Assembly: GCA_020632755.1 (NCBI GenBank)
Contig: JACKEY010000004.1
Location: 496,001 to 560,000, forward strand
Origin: Alphaproteobacteria bacterium
GTDB lineage: Bacteria > Myxococcota_A > UBA796 > UBA2385
Direction of reading: 5' to 3'
Length of the DNA stretch: 64,000 nt
Position 1 is the first letter of the stretch. Every line of letters begins with the position of its first letter. The position numbers and the translations under genes were made by a program. Shown here piece by piece: positions 43,887-52,513 of this stretch. The notes beneath the pieces were generated by a model. That model saw only the letters and a list, made by a program, of their open reading frames with translations, was not told the DNA's origin and searched no databases.

Positions 43887-45512
43887 GTGCCCCTTCTGGT
43901 CGCCAATGTCCCCTGGCCGGGCGAGGACTCCGATCCCCTCCCGGCCGTCGCCCACCACATGCAGCTGCCGCCGGCCGCCCTCGCCGAGGTGCGCCTGCTC
44001 AAGCGCTCCGTCGACGGCCGTCGCCGCCCGCCGACCTGGCAGGCCAACTACCGGGTCGAGCTCGCTCCCGACGGCCCGAGCGAGGCGCAGGTGCTCGCTC
44101 GCGGCCAGCACGGCGTCCGTCCGTTCACCGACCGGGACGAGAAGCGCTTCTCCACGGTCGACCCCTCCTCCGTTGCGCGTCAGGCCTGGCCCTCCTCCGT
44201 GCGCCCGATCGTCGTCGGCGCTGGTCCGGGCGGCCTGTTCGCCGCGCTCCGTCTCGCCGAGGCCGGCGCGCCGGCCGTCCTGCTCGAGCGGGGCGGACCG
44301 GTCGAGGACCGACACCACGACGTGCGTGCCTTCTGGCGGCGCGCCGAGCTCGACGCCGACAGCAATGTCGTGTTCGGCGAGGGCGGGGCCGGGGCCTTCT
44401 CCGACGGCAAGATCTACACCCGCCGTCGCGACGGCGAGCTGGGGTGGATCTTCCGGCGACTGGTCGACTTCGGCGCCGATCCCCAGGTGCTCGAAGAAGG
44501 CTGGGCCCACCTGGGCACCGATCGCATCCGCGAGATCCTCCCCCGCTTGCGCGCCCGGCTCGGCGAGCTGGGGGTCGAGGTGCGGTTCCACACGCCGGTG
44601 GATCGCTTCCTGGTGGAAGCCGGTCGCTGCGAGGGCGTCGTCCTGCGCGGCGGCGAGGCCCTGCGCGGCAGCCCGGTCATCGTGGCCACCGGCCACTCGG
44701 CGCGGGACACCTGGCAGGCCATGCTCGACGCGGGCGCCAGCGCCGAGCAGCGCCCCATCCACATCGGCGCCCGGATCGAGCACCCGCAGAAGCTCATCGA
44801 CGCCGCTCGCTACGGCACTGCGCGTGGTGACCTGCCTCCGGCCAGCTATCGCCTGACCTCGCGGCCTCCCGACGGGCGGGCCCGCCCGGCCCACACCTTC
44901 TGCATGTGCCCGGGCGGCACGGTGGTCGCGGCGTCCAACCACCCCGAGCGCGTCGTGGTCAACGGCATGTCCTACTCGGGCCGCCGCGCCTTCTGGGCCA
45001 ACAGCGCCGTCGTCGTCGAGGTCACGCCCGCCGACTACCCGGGCACCGATCCCCTCGCCGGCGCACGCTTCCAGGACGCCATCGAGGCCGCCGCGTGGCG
45101 GGTGGGCGGCGGGCGGTTCCGAGCCCCCGGTCAGCTCGTGCAGGACTTCCTGGCCGACCGCGCCTCCGAAGCGCTCCCCCGCGTCAGCTACCCGCTCGGC
45201 GCCACCCCGGCCGACCTGCGCGAGGTCCTGCCGATGCCCCTCATCGAGGGCATGAAGGCGGCGCTGCGCCACTTCGACCAGCGCCTGTCCGGCTTCGCCG
45301 GCCCCGACGGCGTGCTCCTCGCGCCCGAGACTCGCACCACCGCGCCTCTGCGCTTCCACCGCGGCGCGGACGACCTGATGTCGCCCACCCTGCCGGGCCT
45401 GATGCCGGTCGGCGAGGGGGCGGGCTACGCCGGCGGCATCGTCAGCGCGGCGCTGGACGGCTTCCGCGCTGCACAGGTCCTGGTCGAGCAGCACTGTCCC
45501 CGGCGGAGCTGA
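43887..45512 (+). CDS. FAD-dependent oxidoreductase of the COG2509 type
   Basis: 541 residues. The Rossmann motif VVGAGPGGLFAALRLAEAG is followed by LLERGGPVEDRHHDV and the highly characteristic FGEGGAGAFSDGKIYTRRR. The N-terminal ~100 residues form the small domain with LLKRSVDGRRR found in this family. A C-terminal VGEGAGYAGGIVSAALDG closes the FAD domain. Members are widespread but uncharacterised dehydrogenases or reductases; the substrate is unknown. GTG 43887 is chosen, with GGAGG nine bases upstream. Divergent from gapA. Confidence 0.85.
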   Translation: MPLLVANVPWPGEDSDPLPAVAHHMQLPPAALAEVRLLKRSVDGRRRPPTWQANYRVELAPDGPSEAQVLARGQHGVRPFTDRDEKRFSTVDPSSVARQAWPSSVRPIVVGAGPGGLFAALRLAEAGAPAVLLERGGPVEDRHHDVRAFWRRAELDADSNVVFGEGGAGAFSDGKIYTRRRDGELGWIFRRLVDFGADPQVLEEGWAHLGTDRIREILPRLRARLGELGVEVRFHTPVDRFLVEAGRCEGVVLRGGEALRGSPVIVATGHSARDTWQAMLDAGASAEQRPIHIGARIEHPQKLIDAARYGTARGDLPPASYRLTSRPPDGRARPAHTFCMCPGGTVVAASNHPERVVVNGMSYSGRRAFWANSAVVVEVTPADYPGTDPLAGARFQDAIEAAAWRVGGGRFRAPGQLVQDFLADRASEALPRVSYPLGATPADLREVLPMPLIEGMKAALRHFDQRLSGFAGPDGVLLAPETRTTAPLRFHRGADDLMSPTLPGLMPVGEGAGYAGGIVSAALDGFRAAQVLVEQHCPRRS

Positions 45513-45535
45513 GGCCCCGCCGGAGCGGCGGGCCC
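45513..45535. terminator. Bidirectional terminator between convergent genes
   Basis: A 7-bp stem (45516-45522 with 45526-45532, loop GAG), extended by outer G-C pairs across one mismatch, fills the space between the FAD oxidoreductase stop and the stop of the minus-strand secreted protein. Confidence 0.55.
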
Positions 45536-45536
45536 T

Positions 45537-46004
45537 TCAGCGGAAGGCGACCGTCCAGCCGTCGCCGGTGAGCTCGACCGCCATGCGGGTCTCGACGCCG
45601 GCTTCGCGCCCCACGCAGTCGGTCTTCTCGACCGTCCACACGACCGTCGCCTCGGTCTTGGAGCTCGCCGGCTCCATCGACCACTTGCCCGACTCCTTGC
45701 AGTCCATGCGCTCGTCGCCGAAGTCCGTGTAGCCGACCGCGCCCCAGGTGTTGTCGCCCGCGAAGGACATCGAAGAGAACACCACGTTGGCGCCGGCGCC
45801 ATCGACGGCGCGGAAGTCGGAGATCTGCAGCGCGACGAGCTTCTCCGCGAAAGCCTGGCTGGCCGCGTCCGACGGGAAGTCCCCGGTCAGCCCGGTCTGG
45901 GTCTCGACGGGCGCCGACGCTTCGGCGCTGTCGGACTTCTTCTTCTTGCCTGCGTCGGCGGTCGGGACGAGGAGGCCGATGGCCAGGAGGAGGAGGGACT
46001 TCAT
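45537..46004 (-). CDS. Small secreted protein, function unknown
   Basis: 155 residues with a signal peptide (MKSLLLLAIGLLVPTADA) followed by a very basic GKKKK at the mature N-terminus. The rest is beta-rich with two Cys (in DCKESG and DCVGRE) that could form a disulphide. No family is recognised. ATG 46004 is selected because it starts the signal peptide; the frame is open much further but without homology. It is divergent from the glycosyltransferase operon. Confidence 0.7.
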   Translation of the reverse strand: MKSLLLLAIGLLVPTADAGKKKKSDSAEASAPVETQTGLTGDFPSDAASQAFAEKLVALQISDFRAVDGAGANVVFSSMSFAGDNTWGAVGYTDFGDERMDCKESGKWSMEPASSKTEATVVWTVEKTDCVGREAGVETRMAVELTGDGWTVAFR

Positions 46005-46115
46005 GACGGCTCCGGGGGAGGGGGAGGAGGATCCTGGCATGCTGCCGGAGGAGGTGAGTAGCCTGCCGGCTGACCACGAGCCTCGCACAGACCCCCCTGC
46101 GCTCGGAGCGCTTCC

Positions 46116-47825
46116 CTGCCCGCCGACCCGTCCGCACCGAAGGCACGCCCGTGGCGCGCCCTGCCGTATGCGCTGCTGGCGCTGGTCACGACCTGGCCGG
46201 CCGTGTTGCGGCTGGACGAGGATGTTCCCGGCGCCCTGCGGACCGACCTGCACAACTCGCTGTGGTCGCTGTGGTACCCGGTGCATGCGCTGGCGCAGGG
46301 GACGCTGCCCTGGCACACCGACCTGCTCAACCCGCCGGACGGCGGTGTGCTGCTGGTCGCCGACCCTCTCGGTGCGGTGCTGGCGGCCCCGGCGGTCGCC
46401 CTGCTCGGCCTTCCGGTCGCCTACACGCTGCTGGTCTGGTTCCACCTGACGCTGTCGGGCTGGGCCGCCCATCGCTTCGGCGAGGACCTCGCCGCTGCAC
46501 GGGGCCTTCCGGTGCTCCCGGCCGGGCTGTTCGCCGGGGTCGCCTATGCGACGGCGCCCGTGCTGCGGGCAGCGGTGCACAACGGCTCGTCCGAGGCGAT
46601 CGCCGGGGGCTGGGCGGCGCTCGCGGCCTGGGCCTGCTGGCGCGCCGCGCGGCACGGAGGCCCGCGGCGGGCGGTGATCGCCGGGCTCGCCCTGCTGCTC
46701 GCCGCGCTGGGGTCCTGGTACGGCGCCGTGGTCGCCTTCCTGTTCGCCGGCGCCTTCCTGGTCGTGGGCGAGCCGGAGCGCTGGCGGGCCACCGTGGGCG
46801 CGCGGGTGGGGGCGCTGTGCCTGGGCCTCGTGCTGACGGCGCCCGTCGCCGCCGCCGTGCACGGCGCTGCCACGCACCCCGAGAACCTGGTGCGCATCAA
46901 GACGGAGAAGCAGCTGTCCGACGTGCGCCGCACCACGGGGGCCGCCGACATCCGCGGCTACTTCGCGGTCGGCGACTTCCGCTCCCCCGACTTCCGCGAG
47001 CTGTCCCGGTACGGCGAGGGCTTCTTCCACTGCCACGCCCTCGGCTGGGTCGTCCTGGCGGCCGCGCTGCTCTCGCTGCGACGGCGCCGTGGCACGGGCG
47101 CATTGTGGCTGGCCGCCCTCGCGGGCCTGGTCTTGTCACTGGGCCCCGTGCTGGTGCGTGACGGCTTCGCCTGGATCGTGCAGCAGGACAAGGCCATCCC
47201 GATGCCCTACCTCCTCCTCGAGCGGCTGCCGGGCTTCTCGGGCCTCTCGCTGCTCTACCGGCTCGGCCAGGCCCCGGCCCTCGGCCTCGCCCTCCTCGGC
47301 GGCATCGGCGTCGCCTCCCTGCCTCGGGCCGCCCTGCTCTCCCCCCTCCTGGCGGTGGCCGTGCTCGTCGATGGGCGCTTCCTGGTGCCGCTGGGGGCCC
47401 TGCCGACCGCGGTCGACGTGCGGCCGCCGCCGGCGATCGTGTCCCTGGCCGCAGCGCCCGACGGCGCGGTGGTCAACTTCCCCGTGGTCGGTGGACGGGC
47501 CTACCTCTACGAACAGACCATCCACCAGAAGCCCATGATCGGCACGCTGAACTTCCCGAACGACCGCACGGGCATGCGGCTGTGGCAGGCTGCGGTCGCC
47601 GCGGTCCGCGACAGCGAGGGCGCCGACGGGCAGGTCGACCTGGACCGGTTCCGGGAGCAGGTCGCATCACGGGCCGAGAAGCTCGGTGTCCGCTATGTGG
47701 CGGTGCACCGAGACCCCTTCGCCCGCCCCGACATGCACGACGAGGCCGTCGCCGTGATCCAACGCGCCTTTCCCGCCCTGTCGGCCCCGGCCGACGCCGA
47801 CGTCCAGGTCTACGCGCTGTGGTGA
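46116..47825 (+). CDS. Multi-pass membrane protein resembling GT-C glycosyltransferases
   Basis: About 569 residues with 10 or more hydrophobic segments. The N-terminal segment PWRALPYALLALVTTWPAVL precedes the extracytoplasmic loop DVPGALRTDLHNSLWSLWYP, and a later DFRSPDFRELSRYGEGFF loop resembles GT-C-type mannosyl/arabinosyltransferase-like proteins. The C-terminal 120 residues form a soluble domain. No ATG, GTG or TTG lies between the upstream stop (46071) and a GTG at 46203, which would cut off the first membrane segment. CTG 46116 has GGAG seven bases upstream and restores it, so a CTG start is proposed. The stop overlaps the next start. Confidence 0.6.
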   Translation: MPADPSAPKARPWRALPYALLALVTTWPAVLRLDEDVPGALRTDLHNSLWSLWYPVHALAQGTLPWHTDLLNPPDGGVLLVADPLGAVLAAPAVALLGLPVAYTLLVWFHLTLSGWAAHRFGEDLAAARGLPVLPAGLFAGVAYATAPVLRAAVHNGSSEAIAGGWAALAAWACWRAARHGGPRRAVIAGLALLLAALGSWYGAVVAFLFAGAFLVVGEPERWRATVGARVGALCLGLVLTAPVAAAVHGAATHPENLVRIKTEKQLSDVRRTTGAADIRGYFAVGDFRSPDFRELSRYGEGFFHCHALGWVVLAAALLSLRRRRGTGALWLAALAGLVLSLGPVLVRDGFAWIVQQDKAIPMPYLLLERLPGFSGLSLLYRLGQAPALGLALLGGIGVASLPRAALLSPLLAVAVLVDGRFLVPLGALPTAVDVRPPPAIVSLAAAPDGAVVNFPVVGGRAYLYEQTIHQKPMIGTLNFPNDRTGMRLWQAAVAAVRDSEGADGQVDLDRFREQVASRAEKLGVRYVAVHRDPFARPDMHDEAVAVIQRAFPALSAPADADVQVYALW

Positions 47826-49048
47826 GCGAAGGCGGGGTCAAGGGAGGCTGGTTCGCCGCGACCGGTGCGCTCGAGGGGCTCGACGGCGCCGCGGCCGATC
47901 TGCCGCTGCTCGGCCTGCCGCTTCGGGAGCGACAGGAACGCGCCTTCCTGGAAGCCCGGGTCGACGTGCATCCCGCGGTGGTCGGCCGGGACCCGGACCC
48001 GGTGGCCGGGCCGCGGCTGCTGGTTCGCGAAGACACGGTCATCTCGATGGCGACGGTGCACGACGCGGTCGCCATGGGCCGAGCCGCTGGACGGGACCTG
48101 GCCTTCCACCTGGGAGGGCGCGCGGGAGCCTTCGCGGCGGAGCTCTCGTTCGGGGACGACAGCCCGCGGCTGGTCTGGCTGCACGCGGGCGTCCCCGACC
48201 CGGCCCGCATCGCCGCCGCCGAGCGGGTCGAGCTCGATCCACAGGAGCGATTGTTCGAGCTCCCCCTGCCGACCTCGGCCGTCGCGGACATCGTCGAGCT
48301 GCCGATCACCGAGCGGTTGCTGCACCCGGGCGGCCACTGGCTGCAGCTCTTGTGGGCGAACCTGTTGGGGCTGGCGCCCTTCCTGTGGCGGGGCCTGACC
48401 GGTCGGAACGCCGTCGAGTCCGCCGTCCGGCTGGCTTTCGCGGCCATGCGGGCGGGGACCCTGGACCCCCCCGTGCTGGCGGGGCGACTGGGCCGGAGGG
48501 GCAGCGGCTGCCGCGTGCACCCGTCTGCCGTGGTCGAGGGTTGCTGGCTGGGCGACCAGGTGGAGATCGGCGCCGGCGCGGTCGTGCGCGGCGTGGTCCT
48601 CGGTGACGGGGCGGCGGTCGAGGAGCAGGCGCTCGTCGAGTTCTCCGTGCTCTCGCCGGGTGCGCGGGTGCAGCGGCAGGCCCTGGTCAAGTTCTCGCTG
48701 CTCGCCCCTCGGGCCGCGGTCGGGGGCATGGTGCAGCTGGGCTTCGTCGACCGCGATGCCCAGGTCAAGATCGGCACCCACCTGATGGACATGAGCGTCG
48801 ACCAGGGCGTGTCCGTGATGGTGGCCGGCCGCCGCCAGCCCGCGCCTCTCGGGCTGGCCGGGGTGGCGGTCGGGGCCCGCACCCTGGTGGGCGCCGGTGT
48901 GCGCGTGGCCCCCGGACGTGCGATCCCGCCCGATCTCGCGGTGTTGCCGCCGCCGGAACAGGTGCTGCTGCGCATCCCCGACGGGCTGCAGGGCAAGGTC
49001 GTCGTGCGAGACGGCGCCCTCGTCCCCCTCGACGAGCGCGGCCGATGA
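47822..49048 (+). CDS. Left-handed beta-helix (hexapeptide repeat) protein
   Basis: 408 residues, GTG start overlapping the previous stop (GTGA). Residues from about 220 onward have hexapeptide repeats (CRVHPSAVVEGCWLGDQVEI, then GAGAVVRGVVLGDGAAVEEQ and ALVEFSVLSPGARV), the fold of acyltransferases and sugar-nucleotide enzymes such as GlmU. A later VGARTLVGAGVRVAPGRAIP continues the helix. The N-terminal ~200 residues are not recognised; I see no nucleotidyltransferase LAAGxGTRM-type motif. A putative sugar-modifying or binding protein. Confidence 0.65.
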   Translation: MSEGGVKGGWFAATGALEGLDGAAADLPLLGLPLRERQERAFLEARVDVHPAVVGRDPDPVAGPRLLVREDTVISMATVHDAVAMGRAAGRDLAFHLGGRAGAFAAELSFGDDSPRLVWLHAGVPDPARIAAAERVELDPQERLFELPLPTSAVADIVELPITERLLHPGGHWLQLLWANLLGLAPFLWRGLTGRNAVESAVRLAFAAMRAGTLDPPVLAGRLGRRGSGCRVHPSAVVEGCWLGDQVEIGAGAVVRGVVLGDGAAVEEQALVEFSVLSPGARVQRQALVKFSLLAPRAAVGGMVQLGFVDRDAQVKIGTHLMDMSVDQGVSVMVAGRRQPAPLGLAGVAVGARTLVGAGVRVAPGRAIPPDLAVLPPPEQVLLRIPDGLQGKVVVRDGALVPLDERGR

Positions 49049-50268
49049 GCTGGGGCGAGCCCGCGCTCTCGGTCCTGTTCGCCGGGGGCTACCTGGCCCT
49101 GCTGACGCTGCTCTGGCTGGCGCTGTGGGTGAGCGTGCCCAAGTGGGGCGCGGCCTGGAGGTTGCCGCGGCCGGATGTGGAGCCTCCTGCCGACGGGCCC
49201 CTGGTCAGCATCTGCGTGCCGGCCCGCAACGAAGCGGGGAACATCGGCCCTTGCGTGCAGGCCGCTCGGGCGCAGACCTGGCCCCGGCTCGAGGTGATCG
49301 TCGTCGACGACAAGTCGACGGACGGCACCGGCGCCGAGGCCCGCGCAGCGGCCGGCGGTGACGACCGGGTGCGAGTCGTCGCCGGCACCGAGCCGCCCGG
49401 CGGCTGGGCGGGCAAGCCCTGGGCCTGCACCCGCGCCGCCGGCGAGGCCACCGGCGAGCTGCTGCTGTTCATCGACGCCGACGTGCGCCTGGACCCCCAG
49501 GCGGTGCACGCGCTGGTGACGGCCCGGCGCGACCGGCAGGTCGGGCTCGTCAGCCTGTTCGGCTCGTGGGAGGTCGTCAGCTTCTGGGAGCGCGCCCTGG
49601 TGCCGGCCATCGGCTGGCTGATCCGCGGCGTCGTCGACCTTGATCGCGTCAACGATCCCGGGCGTCCCGAGGCCTTCGCCAACGGCCAGTGCATCCTGGT
49701 CGAGCGCCAGGGCTACGAGGCGCTCGACGGCCACGGGGTGGTGCGCGACCAGGTGCTCGACGACGTGCGGTTCGCGCACGCATGGAAGCAGAGCGGCCGG
49801 CCCCAGGCGCTGCTGGTGGCGCCGTGGGCCTTCCACGTGCGCCTGTACCGCTCGCTGTCCGAGATCGTCGCCGGGTACAGCAAGAACCTCTACGAGGGCA
49901 TGGGCCGACAGCCGATCCTGGGCCTCGGCTCGGTCCTGTTCATCGCGGTCGGGGCCCTGCTGCCCTTCGCTGCGCTGTTCACGGGGACGGTCGGCCGCCT
50001 GGCGCTGGGCTGGCGGCAGCCGGAGCTACCGTGGCTCTTGTGGCTGGCGCTGGTGTGCGGCCTGCAGATCGCCTTCCGGCATCGCCAGGAGCGCAACGAC
50101 GGGCGGAGCGGCACCATCGCCTGGGCCCACCCGCTGGCGAACCTCGTGATGGTGTGGATCCTGCTGCGGGCCGTGCTCGGGGTGCGCGCTTCGTGGAAGG
50201 GGCGCGAGTTCGTGGACGGCCGGGCAGCCCGGCCCGAGGACGAGGAATCCGACGAGCCCGAGCTCTGA
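49045..50268 (+). CDS. Glycosyltransferase family 2, membrane-anchored
   Basis: 407 residues. An N-terminal transmembrane helix (FAGGYLALLTLLWLALWV) precedes the GT-A domain with VSICVPARNEAGNIGPCVQA, VIVVDDKSTDGT and LLFIDADVRLDPQAV (the DxD metal site). Two or three C-terminal transmembrane helices follow (VLFIAVGALLPFAALF and LPWLLWLALVCGLQ). Similar processive or lipid-linked glycosyltransferases make hopanoid, carotenoid or glycolipid products; the exact one is unknown. Start ATGA overlaps the preceding stop, so the three genes form an operon. Confidence 0.85.
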   Translation: MSWGEPALSVLFAGGYLALLTLLWLALWVSVPKWGAAWRLPRPDVEPPADGPLVSICVPARNEAGNIGPCVQAARAQTWPRLEVIVVDDKSTDGTGAEARAAAGGDDRVRVVAGTEPPGGWAGKPWACTRAAGEATGELLLFIDADVRLDPQAVHALVTARRDRQVGLVSLFGSWEVVSFWERALVPAIGWLIRGVVDLDRVNDPGRPEAFANGQCILVERQGYEALDGHGVVRDQVLDDVRFAHAWKQSGRPQALLVAPWAFHVRLYRSLSEIVAGYSKNLYEGMGRQPILGLGSVLFIAVGALLPFAALFTGTVGRLALGWRQPELPWLLWLALVCGLQIAFRHRQERNDGRSGTIAWAHPLANLVMVWILLRAVLGVRASWKGREFVDGRAARPEDEESDEPEL

Positions 50269-50325
50269 GCAAGCGCTTCGCCAGGGGCACCGGAGGCGCC
50301 GCGTCGAAGCGGGGGCCGAGACGGA

Positions 50326-50360
50326 GAAGAGCGCCGACCCGGAGAAGGTCGGCGCTCTTC
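50326..50360 (-). terminator. Terminator of tRNA-Gly (minus strand)
   Basis: A perfect 13-bp stem (50326-50338 with 50348-50360) lies 10 bases beyond the 3' end of tRNA-Gly. It is followed on the minus strand by TCCGTCTC. It may also serve the plus-strand glycosyltransferase operon. Confidence 0.65.
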
Positions 50361-50370
50361 GATGAAGTGG

Positions 50371-50443
50371 AGCGGGAGACGGGATTCGAACCCGCGACAT
50401 CCAGCATGGCAAGCTGGTGCTCTACCAACTGAGCTACTCCCGC
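50371..50443 (-). tRNA. tRNA-Gly (anticodon GCC)
   Basis: A 73-base minus-strand cloverleaf. The acceptor GCGGGAG pairs with CTCCCGC and the anticodon loop TTGCCAT gives GCC, reading GGC, the preferred Gly codon of this GC-rich genome. CCA is encoded at 50368-50370. Confidence 0.96.
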
Positions 50444-50456
50444 TCAGTGCTCACGC

Positions 50457-50486
50457 CTTCTAACGAGACCTCCCAAAAGCTGTCAA
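50457..50486 (-). promoter_or_regulatory. tRNA-Gly promoter (minus strand)
   Basis: On the minus strand TTGACA (50481-50486) is 18 bp from TAGAAG (50457-50462). Transcription would start close to the tRNA 5' end at 50443. The -35 box continues as TTGACAGC, as in the tuf1 and rpsL promoters. Confidence 0.65.
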
Positions 50487-50695
50487 GGACATCTTGGAAG
50501 ATCCGCACGGTGTCGGGCAAAGTCCACGATGGACGGCCGGTTTTTCGAGGGAAGGCGCCCCTGGCCGATCCCGACCTCGCGTCGGCGCCCTCCTGGCCTT
50601 CATCCCGGCGTTGCCGGTGGCGTCGTCAACCTGCTACCATCCCCGTCACCGGCTTGTCCTCGTAGCCGTCTCCGCCCCGTCGCAAGGTGCCCCCC

Positions 50696-52496
50696 ATGCG
50701 TTCCTTCCCTGTTCCTGGTCCTTCCCCTCCTCGGCCTCTCGGTCGTCGCCTGTGGCGACAAGGACGGGAGCACCGATGAAGGCACGGTCTCCGACTCGGG
50801 CGGGACCACCGGCGACGACGGCACCGGCGTGACCGGCACCGACGCCGACGGCGACGGCGTCACGGTCGAAGACGGTGACTGCGACGACACCGACCCCGCC
50901 ATCCGCCCCGGCCTGCCCGAGGAGTGCGACGGCATCGACCAGAACTGCAACGGCGTCGTGGACGAGGGCTACGACGACACGGACCACGACACCATCGCCG
51001 ACTGCATCGACGAAGAGGAGTGCGACGGTCTGGACAACGACGGTGACGGCCGCATCGACGAAGACTTCGCCGACGACAACGGCAACGGCATCGCCGACTG
51101 CGCCGAAGACGAGATCTGCGACGGCATCGACAACGACGGTGACGGCCACATCGACGAGGACTTCGACGCGGACGGCGACGGCTACACCACCTGCGGCGAC
51201 GACTCGACCCCGGCGGACTGCGACGACGAAGACGCCAGCATCCACCCGGGCGCCGGCGACGCCGAGGGCGACCTCATCGACAACGACTGCGACGGCATGG
51301 TCGACGAGACCGAGTGGGACGAAGGCGACGTCTTCGTCACCGAGATCATGAACAACCCCTACGAGGTCACCGACCCCGACGGCGAGTGGTTCGAGATCTA
51401 CAACGCCTCTGGCCGCGAGCTGATCCTCAACGGCATGGTCATCACGTCGACCAGCGGGGACGACTGGTACCAGGTCACCAGCCGCGACATCCTCTGGCTC
51501 GGCCCCGAAGAGCACTTCGTGTTCGGCATCAACGGCGACATGGCCACCAACGGTGGTGTGGACGTCGGCGCCGTCTACAGCGACGTCACGCTCCTCAACG
51601 AAGAAGACGACCTGCTGCTGATGATGGGTGACGTGATCGTCGACGAGGTCAGCTGGGACGACGGCGCCACCATGCCCGACCCGCAGGGCGCGACGATGAC
51701 CCTGGACCCCGAAGCCTACGGCGACATCCTCAACGACTCGTCGGCGTCCTGGTGTCAGGCCTCGTTCGAGTGGGCCGAGAACTCCGACTACGGCAGCCCG
51801 AACGAGCTCAACGAGTACTGCTTCCCGGTGGCCCAGGCGAACTACGACACGTCGGCCTCGCTGACGAGCTGCAGCGAGTTCGACCTCATCGGCAGCGAGT
51901 CCTACGATCCGGACGGCGCCGGGCTGACCTACGAGTGGGAGCTCGTGTCCGCGCCCTCCGACTCCGACAAGACCACCGCCGACATCGAAGAGTCCGACGA
52001 AGCCGACCCCTCCTTCACCCCGGATCGGGCCGGCACCTACGTCTTCGCCCTGACGGTCTACAACGGCACCGAGTACTCCTCGCCGGCCTACGTGACGGTC
52101 GAGGTCACCGAGCGCGACACCAACTTCGCCCCCGTGGCCGACGCCGGTGACGACGAGACCTACACCGAGTCCAGCACCTGCACGCCCATCAGCTACGGTG
52201 TGTACTACGAGTGCGATGCCTGCGGTGACGCGACCTTCGACCTCGACGCGACGGGCACCTACGACGACGATGGCGACTACATCGCGTCCTACGCCTGGGA
52301 GATCACCGGCGGCACCGGCTCGGGCAGCATCGAGCACGAAGACCGCGCCGAGACCGAAGCGACGATGTCGGGTCCCGACGCCGAGTACGGGGTGACCACG
52401 ACCGAGACGCTGATCATCACGCTGACCGTCGAAGACTGCATGGGCGCGACGGACACCGACGAGATCACGCTGACCTACGAGTGCACCGGCGCCTGA
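50696..52496 (+). CDS. MopE-repeat, lamin-tail and PKD-domain lipoprotein with an apparent N-terminal frameshift
   Basis: The reading frame from about 50709 to 52496 encodes an acidic lipoprotein: LLGLSVVAC (lipobox), a Ser/Thr/Gly linker, MopE-type repeats (DGDCDDTDPAIRPG, EECDGIDQNCNGVVDEG, CDGLDNDGDGRIDED, CDGIDNDGDGHIDED), a lamin-tail domain (VFVTEIMNNPYEVTDPDGEW) and PKD-like domains. The natural start, ATG 50696 with AAGGTG before it, is in another frame. Removing one C from the CCC at 50707-50709 joins them into an 18-residue signal peptide, MRSFLFLVLPLLGLSVVAC. So the gene is either shifted by a sequencing or real one-base insertion, or starts elsewhere. Calcium or copper binding by the repeats is inferred from the family. 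Confidence 0.75.
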
Positions 52497-52513
52497 GCGC
52501 GCGGTCCCGGGGG

